Counted from the first letter of the stretch, positions 21,392 through 32,869 are shown. The stretch: 64,000 bases of DNA from Aphrocallistes beatrix (GCA_963281255.1 OY725493.1:2821857-2885856), one strand, 5' to 3'. Made by a program: numbers and translations. The notes: a model not told the origin generated them from the letters alone.

Positions 21392-23686
21392 ATTTAATGC
21401 TGTGTCGTTTGGAATTGGATAAATTTGGTTATCTTGCATGTCTCTTGCAAAAGAAGAAGTCAAATAAATGAAAGTTGAATCAATGTTAATGCCAAGAGAA
21501 GTTGAGTCAAGCCGTCGTATCTGAGAGAGGTCAAACTGAGAAACAGTTATTTCAATCACGTTGGAATTTTCTGTACTTATACTACCGCCAGTTAATTGAT
21601 AAATACCCACTGAATCAAAAGATCTTCTACTACTAAGGGTAATCTGACTAAGATTTACAGAAGAAGAATTAATGGTTTCAGTAAAAAATAGTTGTAAAAT
21701 AAGGGGGAGGATGCTATTTCTAAAGAGTAAATTGAAATTAATGATCGAAGGACGAATAAAATCTCTCACACATTGAGTCACATTTAAAGCAGAAATATTT
21801 CGAACGGGTAAAACAGGATTGCTAAAAATATCTTCAACTACTTTTTCATTAAATGATAAGTAATTATTATCTTCTAGGCATGTTCCAACATCAGGCAATG
21901 CTTTAATTCCATTTAAATCAGTTTCACCTATCCGTAATATTATTATCGGGTTATCTTCGACAATAAAATACGAGCTATTGGAGTTGAAGCCAATCCTATT
22001 TGAATTCATAATTTCACTTATATTAGATAATTGTTGAATAAAAATTTGAGAAATATCGAGAGAGTTTGCAAGAATATATTCTGAAAAATAGAGGTAAATT
22101 TCTTCTCCAGTAAGATTCAAATCCCACCTTTGCAATTCAGGATGTATTGTGTCGGGAATAATAAGACTTGTGATATAAAAAAATTCAGATTCGTTGAAGC
22201 AAACAACGGTTAAAGAATATAAACATGAGGGGGACAAAGAAAGTGAAGGACCAGTGGTTATTTGATTATTATTCGTATCGTTAACAAGTATTCTGGTCAA
22301 GTAAATCTTCCCCATAGAAATAGTTTGAGGAGAGAAAATTTCTAAGCTTTTTAATTGATTGATATCGTCTTTACTGAAAGCGATAATTTGATTATTAGAA
22401 ATTGAAGAAGAATATAACTGGCTAGAAACCAAGGAAAAATAAATAACATTGTCAAGAGGATGAATGAACGTTATTTGTGAAGAATTCAGGGTTGTTGGTA
22501 AAACGGGCTCGGTAAAGTTAAGAATCAGAAAGTCTTGAGCAAGATCAATTGAATATGATGACAATCGTGGAGGTGTGGTGTCGCCTGTATAGTTAGAAAA
22601 TTGTGATGGACGAGAGATCAGTACCGGAAAAATAGGATTTGCATTCATATCTTGTACAAAATCTGGACTAAATGAAAAAAATGAAGTTTGTAAATTAGTA
22701 GATAAGTTAAGTTGTGATTTTATGGAAAAGAAATCGGTCATAGTAAACTGAAGACTAACGTGTGTCCAGTTACGATTCGTAACATTTCCTCCACCAAGGC
22801 GATATTGTGAACTGGAATTTAGATTGTTTAGTAAAATGAAGTGAATAGGAGTAAAAGTAAGTATATTGATTGGTTCAGAAAAAATAAATCGAATAAGACC
22901 ACTGTCCAAGTCAAGGTGCGAATTAATGAGAACCGGTGGTATAAAATCATTAGTAAAATTTGATACTTGTAAACGAGAGTTGTTACTGAAAGTTTCAACC
23001 ATATTATCAGACATATCCAAAACCAAATTTGGGGTGATTTGTATATATGTATTTGAACGAGAGGTAGCGATGTTGAAGTTTTCTTTAATTAAATTAAGAT
23101 CATAATTACTAATTAGTATAACTTGAATAACTCCATTTTCTGAGAGGACGGTGCCAAAAGCAAACCGATATTGAATAATGCCACTCTCATCAGAAAGAGT
23201 AATATATTGTATCATTAAGGAAGAAGCATTAACAGTTTCTGAAAAGGTGAGCGAAATTGTAGATAAATTCAAATTAAGAGAAAATGAGGCCAATTGGGGT
23301 TTCGTTGTGTCCTGAATCAAGTTATTAGAAAGAAGAACAAGAGAAATCAATGAGTTTGAATTCATATCTAGAACAGAATAATTAAATAGGTGGATGTAAC
23401 AAGTATTTTTATTAACGCAGAGTTGGGTTAGCCTTTGAATCTCATATAAATTAGTTGGAGATAAATTGTAAGAAAGTATGGGAGAGTTCTCACTAATAGA
23501 GCCTCCAAACAATCGTAAACTGTCTCCAGAATTGATATTTGAATGCGAAGATAACAAAAGGGTAGAAGAATTGAATGACGAAGAATTGACCGTTTCACTA
23601 AAGGTGAGATATAATATGCCCGCGTCCAGATCAATTGACCACTCTTCTAAGCGAGGTTGAATTTGATCAGCAATAAAAGTTGACGC
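21392..23686 (-). CDS. Giant repeat-domain protein, exon A (most 3' in window)
   Basis: A 765-codon open exon, phase 0 at both ends. The acceptor is TTTATTGTTTAG, upstream of GCGTCAACT (at 23686). The donor is AAT then GTAAGT (exon end 21392). It encodes repeats 13 to 18 of the protein. Each repeat of about 126 residues opens with a D-T-T-P-P-like turn, then a strand such as SLNLNLSTISLTFSETVNAS. In the middle it has a DLNLIK-like helix motif, then an N-T-Y/F-I/L-x-I block. It ends D-M-x-D/N-N (VLDMSDNMV, VQDMNANPI, ARDMQDNQI). N-x-S/T sequons are extremely frequent, and there is almost no Cys. This points to an extracellular or cell-surface beta-sandwich array, perhaps Ig-like or Big_5-like. 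No signal peptide, membrane anchor, start or stop codon lies in the exon. Confidence 0.85.
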
Positions 23687-23992
23687 CTAAACAATAAATA
23701 AAATAGACAATATTTATATAGCGTAATATTATTATCATTATTGCAAAACTGGGTCTAGAATTCGATAATTTTAAAAAAATGATAGACAAGAAATTATAAA
23801 TATAACCTCTTGGGTGAAAAATAATTATAATTACGACTTATCGTCGTGATTTAAATTCATACATCAATGATCCTTTTATGCGAAATTGCGCTAAAAACTG
23901 ATTAGTTAATATCACAATTACGACATATGAGGAAATAAATCAATTAAATGGATTGAAAATGTCAACAAATATTCGATCAGATTTAAACAAAA

Positions 23993-24274
23993 CAAGCACG
24001 ATTCGCGTGCTTGCGCTGCGCGGCTGACAGACACTTTGTCCGCCAGAGGCGTATTTTGGGATCCTAGGCTCACATTAATTATAAGGTAGATAACATCTCT
24101 AAATATGTTTCTCTTACGGTTATAATCGATATCACTCGAAAAATCACCTAATTTGTCAATTTTCAATTTGTATTGCGTAATGATGACGTTATAATAGTGT
24201 GATGAGTCATCATATTTTGATGATAGTTGCATCATGTGAGATATATTAATATACAAATTCGATTAAAATTTCAG
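23993..24274 (-). mobile_element. HelA fragment
   Basis: Begins CAAGCACGATTCGCGTGCTT and contains the ACACTTTGTCCGCC hairpin and the body to TTTCAGCCTTCA. There it is abruptly joined to an oppositely oriented HelB. It lies in the intron between exons B and A. Confidence 0.65.
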
Positions 24275-24278
24275 CCTT

Positions 24279-25031
24279 CACTCCAGGATTTTTTTTGTTT
24301 TTTTGTTTTTGTTTGTCCGAATTGATTGAAGAATTGGCAAGTCGTAGAGATACGAAAATTGGCATGTAGGTGTCAAATGATGAATCTAGGATTAAGTTCG
24401 AAGATCTAAGCGAAATGTTCACACCTCGCCGAGATAGGTGACAAAATGTGCTGACCAATCAAATTCGATTATTTTATAATGCAAATACATTGGAATAAAA
24501 TAGTATTGACTTATGCATACAATCAAAAGAACTATTTGTGATTGAAATTCATTGGTTTATGTGAACCAATCAATTATCAGCCTTTTATAATGCCATTCAC
24601 ACGATTCTATTTCATATAAATGATTGAATACTGCTATTTTGAGTCTATAATTTGATTGTTAACAACAATTAAAGTGTGTTATATGCTACGATCAATCAAT
24701 TCGATCATAAAATAACTTTTAACGACATGGACTGGAATTGATTATTTAAGTATAATAATCTTTAGCAATGTGAACTTTGTGTATTCAAATTGAGCTTACA
24801 TTCAGGATTAGTTGACTTAATACGAAGTAAATTATATTTATCACGAAACAAAATTTCTGCTACAGTTCTGATTTTTTAAATGTAACCGTAGACAAATGAC
24901 AATCCAGCGAACTTAGTATAAAACAAGAAAGCGACGTATTGTTTCTCTAATATCCCCAAGCTCCCACTGGGTAAATCTGCGGACACGCAGTGTCCGCAAG
25001 CCGCGCAGCACAAGCAAGCGAAGCGCGCTTG
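24279..25031 (+). mobile_element. HelB-2, Helitron-like element
   Basis: Reads AGGATTTTTTTTGTTTTTTT, then GTCCGAATTGATTGAAGAAT, and ends AAGCGAAGCGCGCTTG followed by T. The extreme 5' terminus is lost at the junction with HelA. It is nearly identical over long stretches to 29168-29937. A shared 60-70 codon frame (starting MVSTFCHLSRRGVN on the other strand) recurs in both and is not a gene. Confidence 0.65.
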
Positions 25032-25039
25032 TATTGACT

Positions 25040-25440
25040 ATATTTGGAGAATCTTTTTGGTTGCCCGTTCCTAGCAACGGCCTGGAATGTTGAAAAATTC
25101 CGATCTCTAAATTTTTGAGGAACCATATCGAGTGACCCCTTGTTCTTCTCGGGTAGGTTCAGCGAGTACGAATATGCTAATTAGAACGCTCTGATATATC
25201 ATATGTAGAATATATGAATGTTTTACCACATTCAACTATACCTTCCACTATAGCATACCACAAAACTTTCATATATTCCACATATGACATATCAGAGCAT
25301 TCTAATTAGCATATTCGTACTCGCTGAACCTAGCCGAGAAGAACAAGGGGTCACTCGATATGGTTCCTCCAAAATTTGGAGATCGGAATTTTTCAACATT
25401 CCTGGCCATTGCTAGGGACAGGCAACCAAAAAAATTCTCC
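25040..25440. mobile_element. Fold-back MITE sharing boxes with the long-TIR elements
   Basis: The two arms, each about 190 bases, are almost perfect mirror images around 25240. Each contains GACTATATTTGGAGAAT, then CTAGCAACGGCCTGGAATGT, then ATATCGAGTGACCCCTTGTT and CGAGTACGAATATGCTAATT. The same three boxes in the same order occur in the 430-base arms of element 2 (61045-62897). That suggests a non-autonomous relative. It has no coding capacity. Confidence 0.7.
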
Positions 25441-25779
25441 AAATATGGTCAATATATATATCAAATTGCTGGAAATTTCGTGCTGGACACGAATTTAACA
25501 ATTGAATTTGATTGAAAAATATGAAGTTATTGATAGGGGACCATTCCAGCAATACTATCGGACGTGGTAATTTGGGGCCAGCTGTCATGGCTGACATAGG
25601 CATCGTTTCAGGTGGCCCAATATCCAAAAATGTTCATAGTATATCAAAGTACATGTGTACCAATTTTGGTGCTTTTATCACAAAATGCACAATTGTTATA
25701 AATTTCATGCTATGCCGCACCACTAATAGCGCTATAGCAATAAATAAGGATTTTATGCGTATATTTTCACCTTTATATA

Positions 25780-26111
25780 CAGTACACCCTCGATAGTCCG
25801 AACCTCGCCAATCCGAACCCTCGCTAATCCGAACACTTCATTCTTAAAATCCGAACAACCAAAATATAGGATTATTCGCCTCTATGCTCTGAATAAACGT
25901 TTATAAACTTAAATCTATCAATAAGATTGAGAAACCTCGTTAAATAAGCAATCACTGCGAAATAATATCCTTAATATTCTAACAATACAAATTTATTATA
26001 ATTAATGCCCTATTGAATTAGTGTTATTTCACTAATCGGAACAAATTCACTAATCCGAACGATTTTTTCGATCATTGGAACAGAGCTGTTCGGATTAGCG
26101 AGGGTGTACTG
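25780..26111. mobile_element. MITE, pogo/Tigger-like, second copy of the 411-743 family
   Basis: Ends CAGTACACCCTCGATAGTCC and GGATTAGCGAGGGTGTACTG, with flanking TA on both sides. It is very similar to 411-743 throughout, including GAACGATTTTTTCGATCATT. Confidence 0.85.
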
Positions 26112-26482
26112 TAGTATGTACTACATATTCTCACATCATTTGACATGTAGTTCTTAGGGCTATAGATTTCGAATATCGTATTTAAAGAAATTAAGTTTAA
26201 ATCAACAGAAATAATTATTTAGTCTATTATTAGATAGATTTTAGAATTACGTTACTAATTATGACGCTACTAGTAGTCATTTAGGCTAGATAAAGATGTA
26301 GAAATATTAACTAGAATCTCATTCACATTTAAAAAATAAGACGTGGTTCTCTAAAAAGTACTAAAGGACAATTCGTTTGATAAAATTTGAATATTCTTTC
26401 GTTTCATTTCGAATGAATATCGAATATTTGGTATATTCGTTTCAGTCCTACATAGAATAAAGGCATATTAAATAAAACTTAC

Positions 26483-27639
26483 AGCTAGAGAATTAAGTTG
26501 AGATCTGTTTAAAGTAGGGTTAGAAAACACGTCGAAAAAGGATCCATCGGCATGAAATAAGAAGGTGTTGTTAATATTAGTCGCGAGATCCTGTAGACGT
26601 TTAATTACATTTATGTCTTCCTTTGAAATTGGTAAAACAATAATCGTATCATCTTGTTGTGTAGTTACAGACGAAGTATTTAAAAAAGTAAACAATGTAC
26701 CAGATTCACGACTGCTTGAAAGTGTAAATAATTGAGGGTTTAACGATAAAAAAATGATAGGTTCACTGAAGGTTAATGAAATTAATGATCCATTCAAATC
26801 TAAGTAAAAATCAATTAGAGATGGAGGTGTACCATCAAGTGAATAATTGCAGGGAGAACGAGCACTTAGTCCTTCAATTAGAGGAATCAGTAGGTTATTA
26901 TCCATATCAGAAATAAAAAATTGAGTTAAAGCTATATAAGTGGTCACCATAGATGTCCCAATACGTTGACGCTTAATTTGATCAAAGTCACTCTTTGAGA
27001 ATATAAAACGAACAAATATACCATTTATTGTATGATCCAGGATACCTGTAGTGAGCGTATAGGAAAGAAATGGATCGTTAGAAGTGTTTAATGAACGATG
27101 TAATGTAAGCCCAGTGAAATTAATCGAAAAAATATCAATAGTTTCACTGAATGTAAGAATAATTGCTCCACTATCCATGTCGATTGAATAGCAATTTAAA
27201 AAAGGTCGGGTTGTATCAGATATGAAAGAAGATGCCATTAGTCCAGAAGTGTTTAAAAGAGGAATTGAAGGATTGAAAAATAAATCATGGAAAGCTAATG
27301 TTGAGTGAGAGATAAAACTATCATTGATAGAAGTAAAAAGATACCGGAACTTCTTAACAATGTTAATATCATTTTCCATCAATTGTAAAGTAAATTGCAA
27401 TCCATTTTGAGCAATAATAGCAGCATTTGAAGGAGAAAAGATAGAAGAAGGATATGATATGCTTGAAACATTTTGAAAAAGAAATAAATTAATCAATAAA
27501 GAATTTGGATGTATTGGTTCATCAAAGTTGAGAATTAGCATCGATGCATTGAGATTAACATTGAAAGAAATGAGATTAGGTGATGTCTTGTCTGGAGAGA
27601 TGTTAACAGAACTGATTGCAAATTGAGTATTGGGATTGG
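26483..27639 (-). CDS. Giant repeat-domain protein, exon B
   Basis: A 1157-base open exon. The acceptor is CCTTTTTTTAG, upstream of CCAATCCC (at 27639). The donor is GCT then GTAAGT (exon end 26483). Two bases at the start complete an Ala codon with the last base of exon C (phase 1). The 3' junction is phase 0. It encodes the end of repeat 9 and repeats 10 to 12, with typical pieces such as YSIDMDSGAIILTFSETIDI, FDQIKR, FISDMDNNLLIPL, and TPPSLIDFYLDLN with SLISLTFSEP. It is separated from exon A by a 2796-base intron and from exon C by 10.7 kb. Confidence 0.85.
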
Positions 27640-27778
27640 CTAAAAAAAGGAGAATTATAATTATAAAGATCTATCAATCTATTCTATCAAAACGCGATTT
27701 ATATTTATTTGTAGGTTTGTGTGTAGTAGCCTTACTATTAAAACTCGATTAATATTTGTACATATGTATATATACATA

Positions 27779-28255
27779 CACTGCCTGAACAAAAGTATTC
27801 GTACACCCCATAATTCCCCATACAAATAGTTATAATACTGATTTATTTAGCGAATCAAGGTATTTAATTGGTAAGAGATACGCTTAATTTAACTTCAAAT
27901 TCGAATTCTCCATATTCGAATTACTCACTTTTTAATCTTTCAACTTGTTTACACTCCCACAAGGTTAAAATTTTTCAAACTGCGCCACCTCATACCACCA
28001 ATGCCATCATATACAATGGTGATCACTCGCGACATGTGGCATAGGAAAGCAAATGCTGAAAATACTTAATCTTGAAGAAGAGTAATTAAGTTGAAAACTT
28101 ATAAAGTGGGTAATTTGAATGTGGAGAATTCGAATTTGAAGTCAAATTAAGTGTATCTCTTACCAATTAAATACCTTGACTCGCTAAATAAATCAGTATT
28201 ATAACTATTTGTATGGGGAATTATGGGGTGTACGAATACTTTTGTTCAGGCAGTG
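27779..28255. mobile_element. MITE, CACTGCCTGAAC family, copy 1
   Basis: The ends CACTGCCTGAACAAAAGTAT and ATACTTTTGTTCAGGCAGTG are inverted and flanked by TA. The arms are inverted repeats of more than 150 bases, giving a long hairpin. It sits in an AT microsatellite. Sister copies are at 33813-34270 and 54888-55364, with a relative at 59131. Confidence 0.85.
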
Positions 28256-28279
28256 TATATATGTACATATGTATATATA

Positions 28280-28464
28280 TAGTCGACTCCGCTTAATAGG
28301 GCCACTGTTTAATCAGGTCAGTCGCTTAATCGGGCCACTTTTGGCAGGACCGGAATAGCTCTCACACATAGAAGCTAATACAAAATATTTTCGGTTAATA
28401 GGGTTCTCCGCTTAATCGGGGCAAAATGTCCTCTGACCGATGTGACCCTATTAAGCGGAGTCGA

Positions 28465-28467
<3 letters not shown>
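28280..28467. mobile_element. MITE, GTCGACTCCGCTTAAT family, copy 1
   Basis: The ends AGTCGACTCCGCTTAATAGG and TATTAAGCGGAGTCGACTG are inverted and flanked by TA repeats. The interior has CTTAATCGGGCCAC units. Other copies are at 57292-58193 (interrupted) and 62150-62356. Confidence 0.8.
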
Positions 28468-28499
<32 letters not shown>

Positions 28500-28501
<2 letters not shown>

Positions 28502-29157
28502 AGCGCGCTTCGCTTACTTACGCTACGTGGCTGGAGTTGCCCTGCAAGCGCCTGGAGTTACTCAATCTAGCCTATTTTGGGAATTTGTTTACTTTGTATG
28601 AATATTGTAAACAAAAGTTAACAAACAATTTCTCAAATAGATCCAAAAATATAATATTCTAAATCTATATTCCGGAAAACCTCATGTCAACCGTTGGAAT
28701 GGGTATTTTTGTAATCTGTTCACTTTATGTATCTAATGTAAACAAAAGTAAACAAATAATTTATCATATCGATCTGAAAATATGATATTCGAAATCTACA
28801 CCCCTAAAAACCCTATGTCAACCATTGGAAGCTAATCTCTAGCATAATTTTCAAAATTCGTCAAATGGTGTTAAAATATGGATATAAAGGTGTGAAAATA
28901 TATGCATAAACTGTTTTATTGCTATATACTATAATATAATTGAGACATCTATATAAGTTATTGCTTTGAAGTATTAATAACAATCACAGCCTGTGTCGTA
29001 CAATAATTTCTATTGTGAGAGTGAAGCAGTACATAGTATTGTATGGAAAAGGTGTGAAAATTTCGCTTAGATCTTAGAACTTAATCGTAGTCATATCATT
29101 TGACACCTAAATGCCAATTTTCATATCTCTACGACTTGCCAATTCTTCAATCAATAT
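28500..29157 (-). mobile_element. HelB-3, 3'-damaged copy
   Basis: Starts CAAGCGCGCTTCGCTTACTT after a (TA)n tract and contains two tandem 150-bp internal units. It ends prematurely at CAATTCTTCAATCAATATAT, a few bases before the oppositely oriented HelB-4. Confidence 0.6.
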
Positions 29158-29167
29158 ATATAATGTA

Positions 29168-29937
29168 TCTTATATATTAAAACACTAGGATTTTTCTTGT
29201 TTGGTTTGTTTGTTTGTCCGAATTGATTGAAGAATTGGCAAGTCGTAGAGATACGAAAATTGGCATGTAGGTGTCAAATGATGAATCTAGGATTAAGTTC
29301 GAAGATCTAAGCGAAATGTTCACACCTCGCCGAGATAGGTGACAAAATGTGCTGACCAATCAAATTCGATTATTTTATAATGCAAATACATTGGAATAAA
29401 ATAGTAGTGAATTATGCATACAATCAAAAGAACTATTTGTGATTGAAATTCATTGGTTTATGTGAGAACCAATAAATTATCAGCCTTTTAAAATGCCATT
29501 CACACGATTCTATTTCATATAAATGATTGAATACTGCTATTTTGAGTCTATAATTTGATTGTTAACAACAATTAAAGTGTGTCCTATGCTACGATCAATC
29601 AATTCAACCATAAAATAACTTTTAACGACATGGACTGGAATTGATTATTTAATAAGTATAATAATATTTAGCAATGTGAACTTTGTGTATTCAAATTGAG
29701 CTTACATTCAGGATTAGTTGACTTAATACGAAGTAAATTATATTTATCACGAAACAAAATTTCTGCTACAGTTCTGATTTAATTAATGTAACCGTAGACA
29801 AATGACAATCCAGCGTACTTAGTATAAAACAAGAAAGTGACGTATTGTTTCTCTAATATCCCCAAGCGCCCACTGGGTAAATCTGCGGACACGCAGTGTC
29901 TGCAAGCCGCGCAGCGAAAGCAAGCGAAGCGCGCTTG
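29168..29937 (+). mobile_element. HelB-4, apparently complete
   Basis: Begins TCTTATATATTAAAACACTA directly after an A and ends AAGCGAAGCGCGCTTG directly before a T. Both family termini are intact at about 770 bp. It is nearly identical to HelB-2 (24279-25031), which suggests recent spread. Confidence 0.7.
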
Positions 29938-29948
29938 TATATATATAT

Positions 29949-31020
29949 GTCTACTATTATAATCGATATCCACGAAAAATCACAAAATTTGTTAATTTTT
30001 AAAACTTTGATGCTTAATAATGACGTAATAGCAGTGATGAGTTATCATTTTTTGAAGAGAGTTACATCATATGTGAAGAATATTAATATACACATTCTAT
30101 TAAAATTTCAGCCTTCTATCACCTAAAATGGCTGAGTTAAGGTCGAAAAACTGAAATTTCTAATTCTAAAAAAGGTGACAATGGCGTTCCATGATGAGAC
30201 GACATTTTCGTCTGAGCTCAGAACATACTGGAGCCATAGCCAAAAAACTCCCACATGCCAAAAATCAGCTTTCTGGGCCTGGCAGTTTCTTCAATCAATT
30301 CGTTACAGATATATATATATATATGTTACAGGGTATCTGTAAAATCAGGGTAATTGTAATTACCCTGATTTTTTTAGGGTAATTGTAATAACTTTGTTTT
30401 TTTAGGTTAATTATAGTGACCACTCATTGTATAGTGGATCATTTGTATAGGCGCAACTTGGGCCATTTTCACATGTCCATCCAGATTTGCTCAGCCTGTA
30501 ATACACAAGTACGGGAAACACAATTTAGCTCACCTAAGAGCAATTGTCCTATTAATAGGATTCCTCAATTGACAGTTGCATTGTAACAGGTAACATTGCC
30601 CACCCTGAATTTCCCCCCCTGAATTCGCCCCCTTCCATACTATAAGTTAACAATTATACCACCTAAGTACCATATTAGGAAGTGGAGTTTTCTAAATGTA
30701 ATTGTGTAACTTATAAAACTCAACTGGTACGTACATTAATGGGTGTGTTATATGAAATTCTACAAGTTTCAAATAGGCTGTTAGATGTTCTCATCTAGAA
30801 AATTATAATTGAATTTTAACCGGGGAATGGGGGATAAACCAGTTTTATCCCGTCCCATGCTCCCCCACTTATGGAGGTTATACTGTAATTACAATTACCC
30901 TGAAAAAGTCAGGGTAATTACAAATACCCTAAAAAAATCAGGGTAATTACAATTACCCTGATTTTACAGATACCCTGTAACATATATATACACACATTAA
31001 TCGAGTTTTAATAGTAAGGA
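29949..31020 (-). mobile_element. HelA copy with a MITE in its TA tract
   Basis: The GC-rich end is missing. The body (ATAATCGATATCCACGAAAA to CAATTCGTTAC) is intact to 30306. The AT tract is split by the MITE at 30327-30977, and the terminal block CATTAATCGAGTTTTAATAG ends at 31020. Confidence 0.7.
30327..30977. mobile_element. MITE with GGGTAATTGTAATTACCC end repeats, TA duplication
   Basis: Left CAGGGTATCTGTAAAATCAG, right CTGATTTTACAGATACCCTG, flanked by TA. Each end additionally carries two or more copies of AGGGTAATTGTAATTACCCT. The central 350 bases are unique and contain no open frame worth naming. Confidence 0.8.
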
Positions 31021-31036
31021 TATATATATCTATATA

Positions 31037-31209
31037 CAGTGGTGTTCGCTTAATAGCAAGTCGATTTTAGCTCGAAATTTGCTTGCTAATAAGCGAACTT
31101 GCTAATAGAGAAACGAAATTAACGTAATAAGCACGCTTGGGACCTGAAAATAACTTGCTAATAGACGAATATTGCTATTAGAGCAATTGCTAATAAGCAA
31201 ACACCACTG
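31037..31209. mobile_element. MITE, CAGTGGTGTTCGCTTA, TA duplication
   Basis: Left CAGTGGTGTTCGCTTAATAG and right GCTAATAAGCAAACACCACTG are inverted, with (TA)n on both sides. It is 173 bp and has internal TTGCTAATAAGCGAAC repeats. Confidence 0.75.
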
Positions 31210-31225
31210 TATATATATATATATA

Positions 31226-31692
31226 TGTAACGAATTGATTGAAGAAACTGTCAGGCCCAGAAAGCTGATTTTTGGCATGTGGGAGTCTTTTGGCTATGGC
31301 TCCAGTAAGTTCTGAGCTCAGACGAAAATGTCGACTCATCATGGAATTATAACGTCATTGTCACCTTTTTTAGAATTAGAAATTTCAGTTTTTCGACTAT
31401 AACTTCGACTATAACGCCATTTTAGGGGATAGAAGGCTGAAATGTTAATAGAATGTGTATATTAATATAACTCATCACTATGTTAAGATGTCATCATTAC
31501 GCATCAAAATTTTAAAAATTGACAAATTTGGTGATTTCTTGCGCGATATCGATTATAGCAGTAAGACATATTTATTTAGAGATGTTATCTCCCTTATAAT
31601 AAATCAACGTGATCCCCAGGCGCCCGAAGGGCGCCTCCGGCGAACATAAAGTGTCCGCCAGCCGCGCAGCGCAAGCAAGCTAAGCACGCTTG
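31226..31692 (+). mobile_element. HelA copy, joined to HelB-5
   Basis: Reads GTAACGAATTGATTGAAGAA through the body to GGCGCCCGAAGGGCGCC and ends AAGCAAGCTAAGCACGCTTG. Two bases later HelB-5 begins (TCTTACTAAAAAGC), so the two elements stand head to tail. Confidence 0.7.
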
Positions 31693-31694
31693 TA

Positions 31695-32105
31695 TCTTAC
31701 TAAAAAGCTTGGATTGTTTGTAGTTAGTTCGAATTGATTGAAGGATTGGCAAGTCGCAGAGATAAGAAAATTGCCATGTAGGTGTTAAATGAGAGTTTAC
31801 GATCATTTCGAAGATCTAAGCAAAAATTTCCCACCTTTGCATAAAAAATGGGAAAAATTTTTCCTATACAATGTAGGTTTCGCTTCTACAATTGAAATAA
31901 TAGTTATTAATACTTCAAACTAATAACTTATATACTAGATATATTAATTGTATTATATTGTACACATCATTTGACAAATTTTGAAAAATATGTTAGAGAC
32001 TTAGATTCCAATGGTTGACATGGGAGTTGTTATTAAGGGTGTATATTCCAAATATTATATTTTCGATTTGATATTCATAAATTATTTTACAACAGATATA
32101 TAAAA
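31695..32105 (+). mobile_element. HelB-5, 3'-truncated
   Basis: Starts TCTTACTAAAAAGCTTGGAT after A, then GAATTGATTGAAGGATTGGC. It follows the family to about ATATTATATTTTCGATTTGA and then loses similarity. It is more diverged than HelB-2 and HelB-4. Confidence 0.55.
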
Positions 32106-32589
32106 TAAGCAAATTTGAATGGATTAGTGATAGTAATCAAGTAGAACCTGTCTTTAACGGCTACCCAAGGGACTGATCAAAAATGACCTTTAAGGGACCA
32201 GAATTTACAGTCTTATAAAGTTTAGTTGGCGGGCTAAAAAATTATGCTCATAGGAGTATCTTATATAATATATTAGAAGGTTAAATGTATCAAAATGGGG
32301 CTCGGCGATTTTCTTATCCTGTAATAAATCGCCGAAATTACTCTGATAGCCAACTTTGGAAAATCCATTCATAACTACTTATTAGTAGATTAAACTCAGC
32401 ATTAAAATTCAGCAATTTGATATGTCATTTGGCGATATTTGGTCTAAAAATTCTTCCCCTAGCTAATCTTTCCCAAGCAACCAAGGAATTGACACTCCAT
32501 TCCCAATTTTTTTCCGATCCATCGAGTGACTCCTACATAATCTGAGTCTAACTAGACCAATTATAACTTCTCTCAGGAATAGGTTATGC
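32106..32589. other. No gene; isolated terminal box at ~32517
   Basis: CCATCGAGTGACTCCT resembles the TCGAGTGACCCC box but has no partner nearby. CTTTAACGGCTACCCAAGGG (32154) is a piece of the CAGTNGAACCTG MITE family. Confidence 0.35.
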
Positions 32590-32773
32590 ACTCCAAGCAG
32601 ATGACAATGACGCCATAATTCCGTGATGAGTCGAAAAAGGTGACAATGACGTCATAATTCCATGATGAGTCGACATTTTGGTCTGAGCTCAGAACTTAGT
32701 GGAGCCATAGCCAAAAGACTCCCACATGTCAAAAATCACCTTTCTCCGCCTGGCAGTTTCTTCAATCAATTCG
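32590..32773 (-). mobile_element. HelA fragment
   Basis: The stretch from GTGACAATGACGTCATAATT to GGCAGTTTCTTCAATCAATT matches the HelA body. It ends in CGGA, where the fold-back array region begins. A GATGAGTCGA segment is duplicated. Confidence 0.55.
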
Positions 32774-32869
32774 GATATAATAGTTTGTGGGCTCCCCGGG
32801 GCGGAAATCTTAGCAGGACTCCCCGCGATGATAACCGAGACGATGTTTTTAATTGTCACGAGGGGGAAG

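Noticed and set aside
22866..23105. Plus-strand frame opposite exon A
   Set aside because: A shadow of the minus-strand repeat-protein exon. The minus strand has the continuous 765-codon frame with splice sites.
21374..23557. Taking the 727-codon frame as a stand-alone gene starting near 23557 and ending at 21374
   Set aside because: The apparent start is an internal TTG. The frame continues upstream to a splice acceptor at 23686, and the apparent C-terminus after DTALN lies beyond a consensus GTAAGT donor.
24246..24458. Small protein frame (starts MVSTFCHLSRRGVN), also at 29177-29359
   Set aside because: The identical frame recurs only because both are copies of HelB. It crosses the repeat terminus and changes at the end of the repeat.
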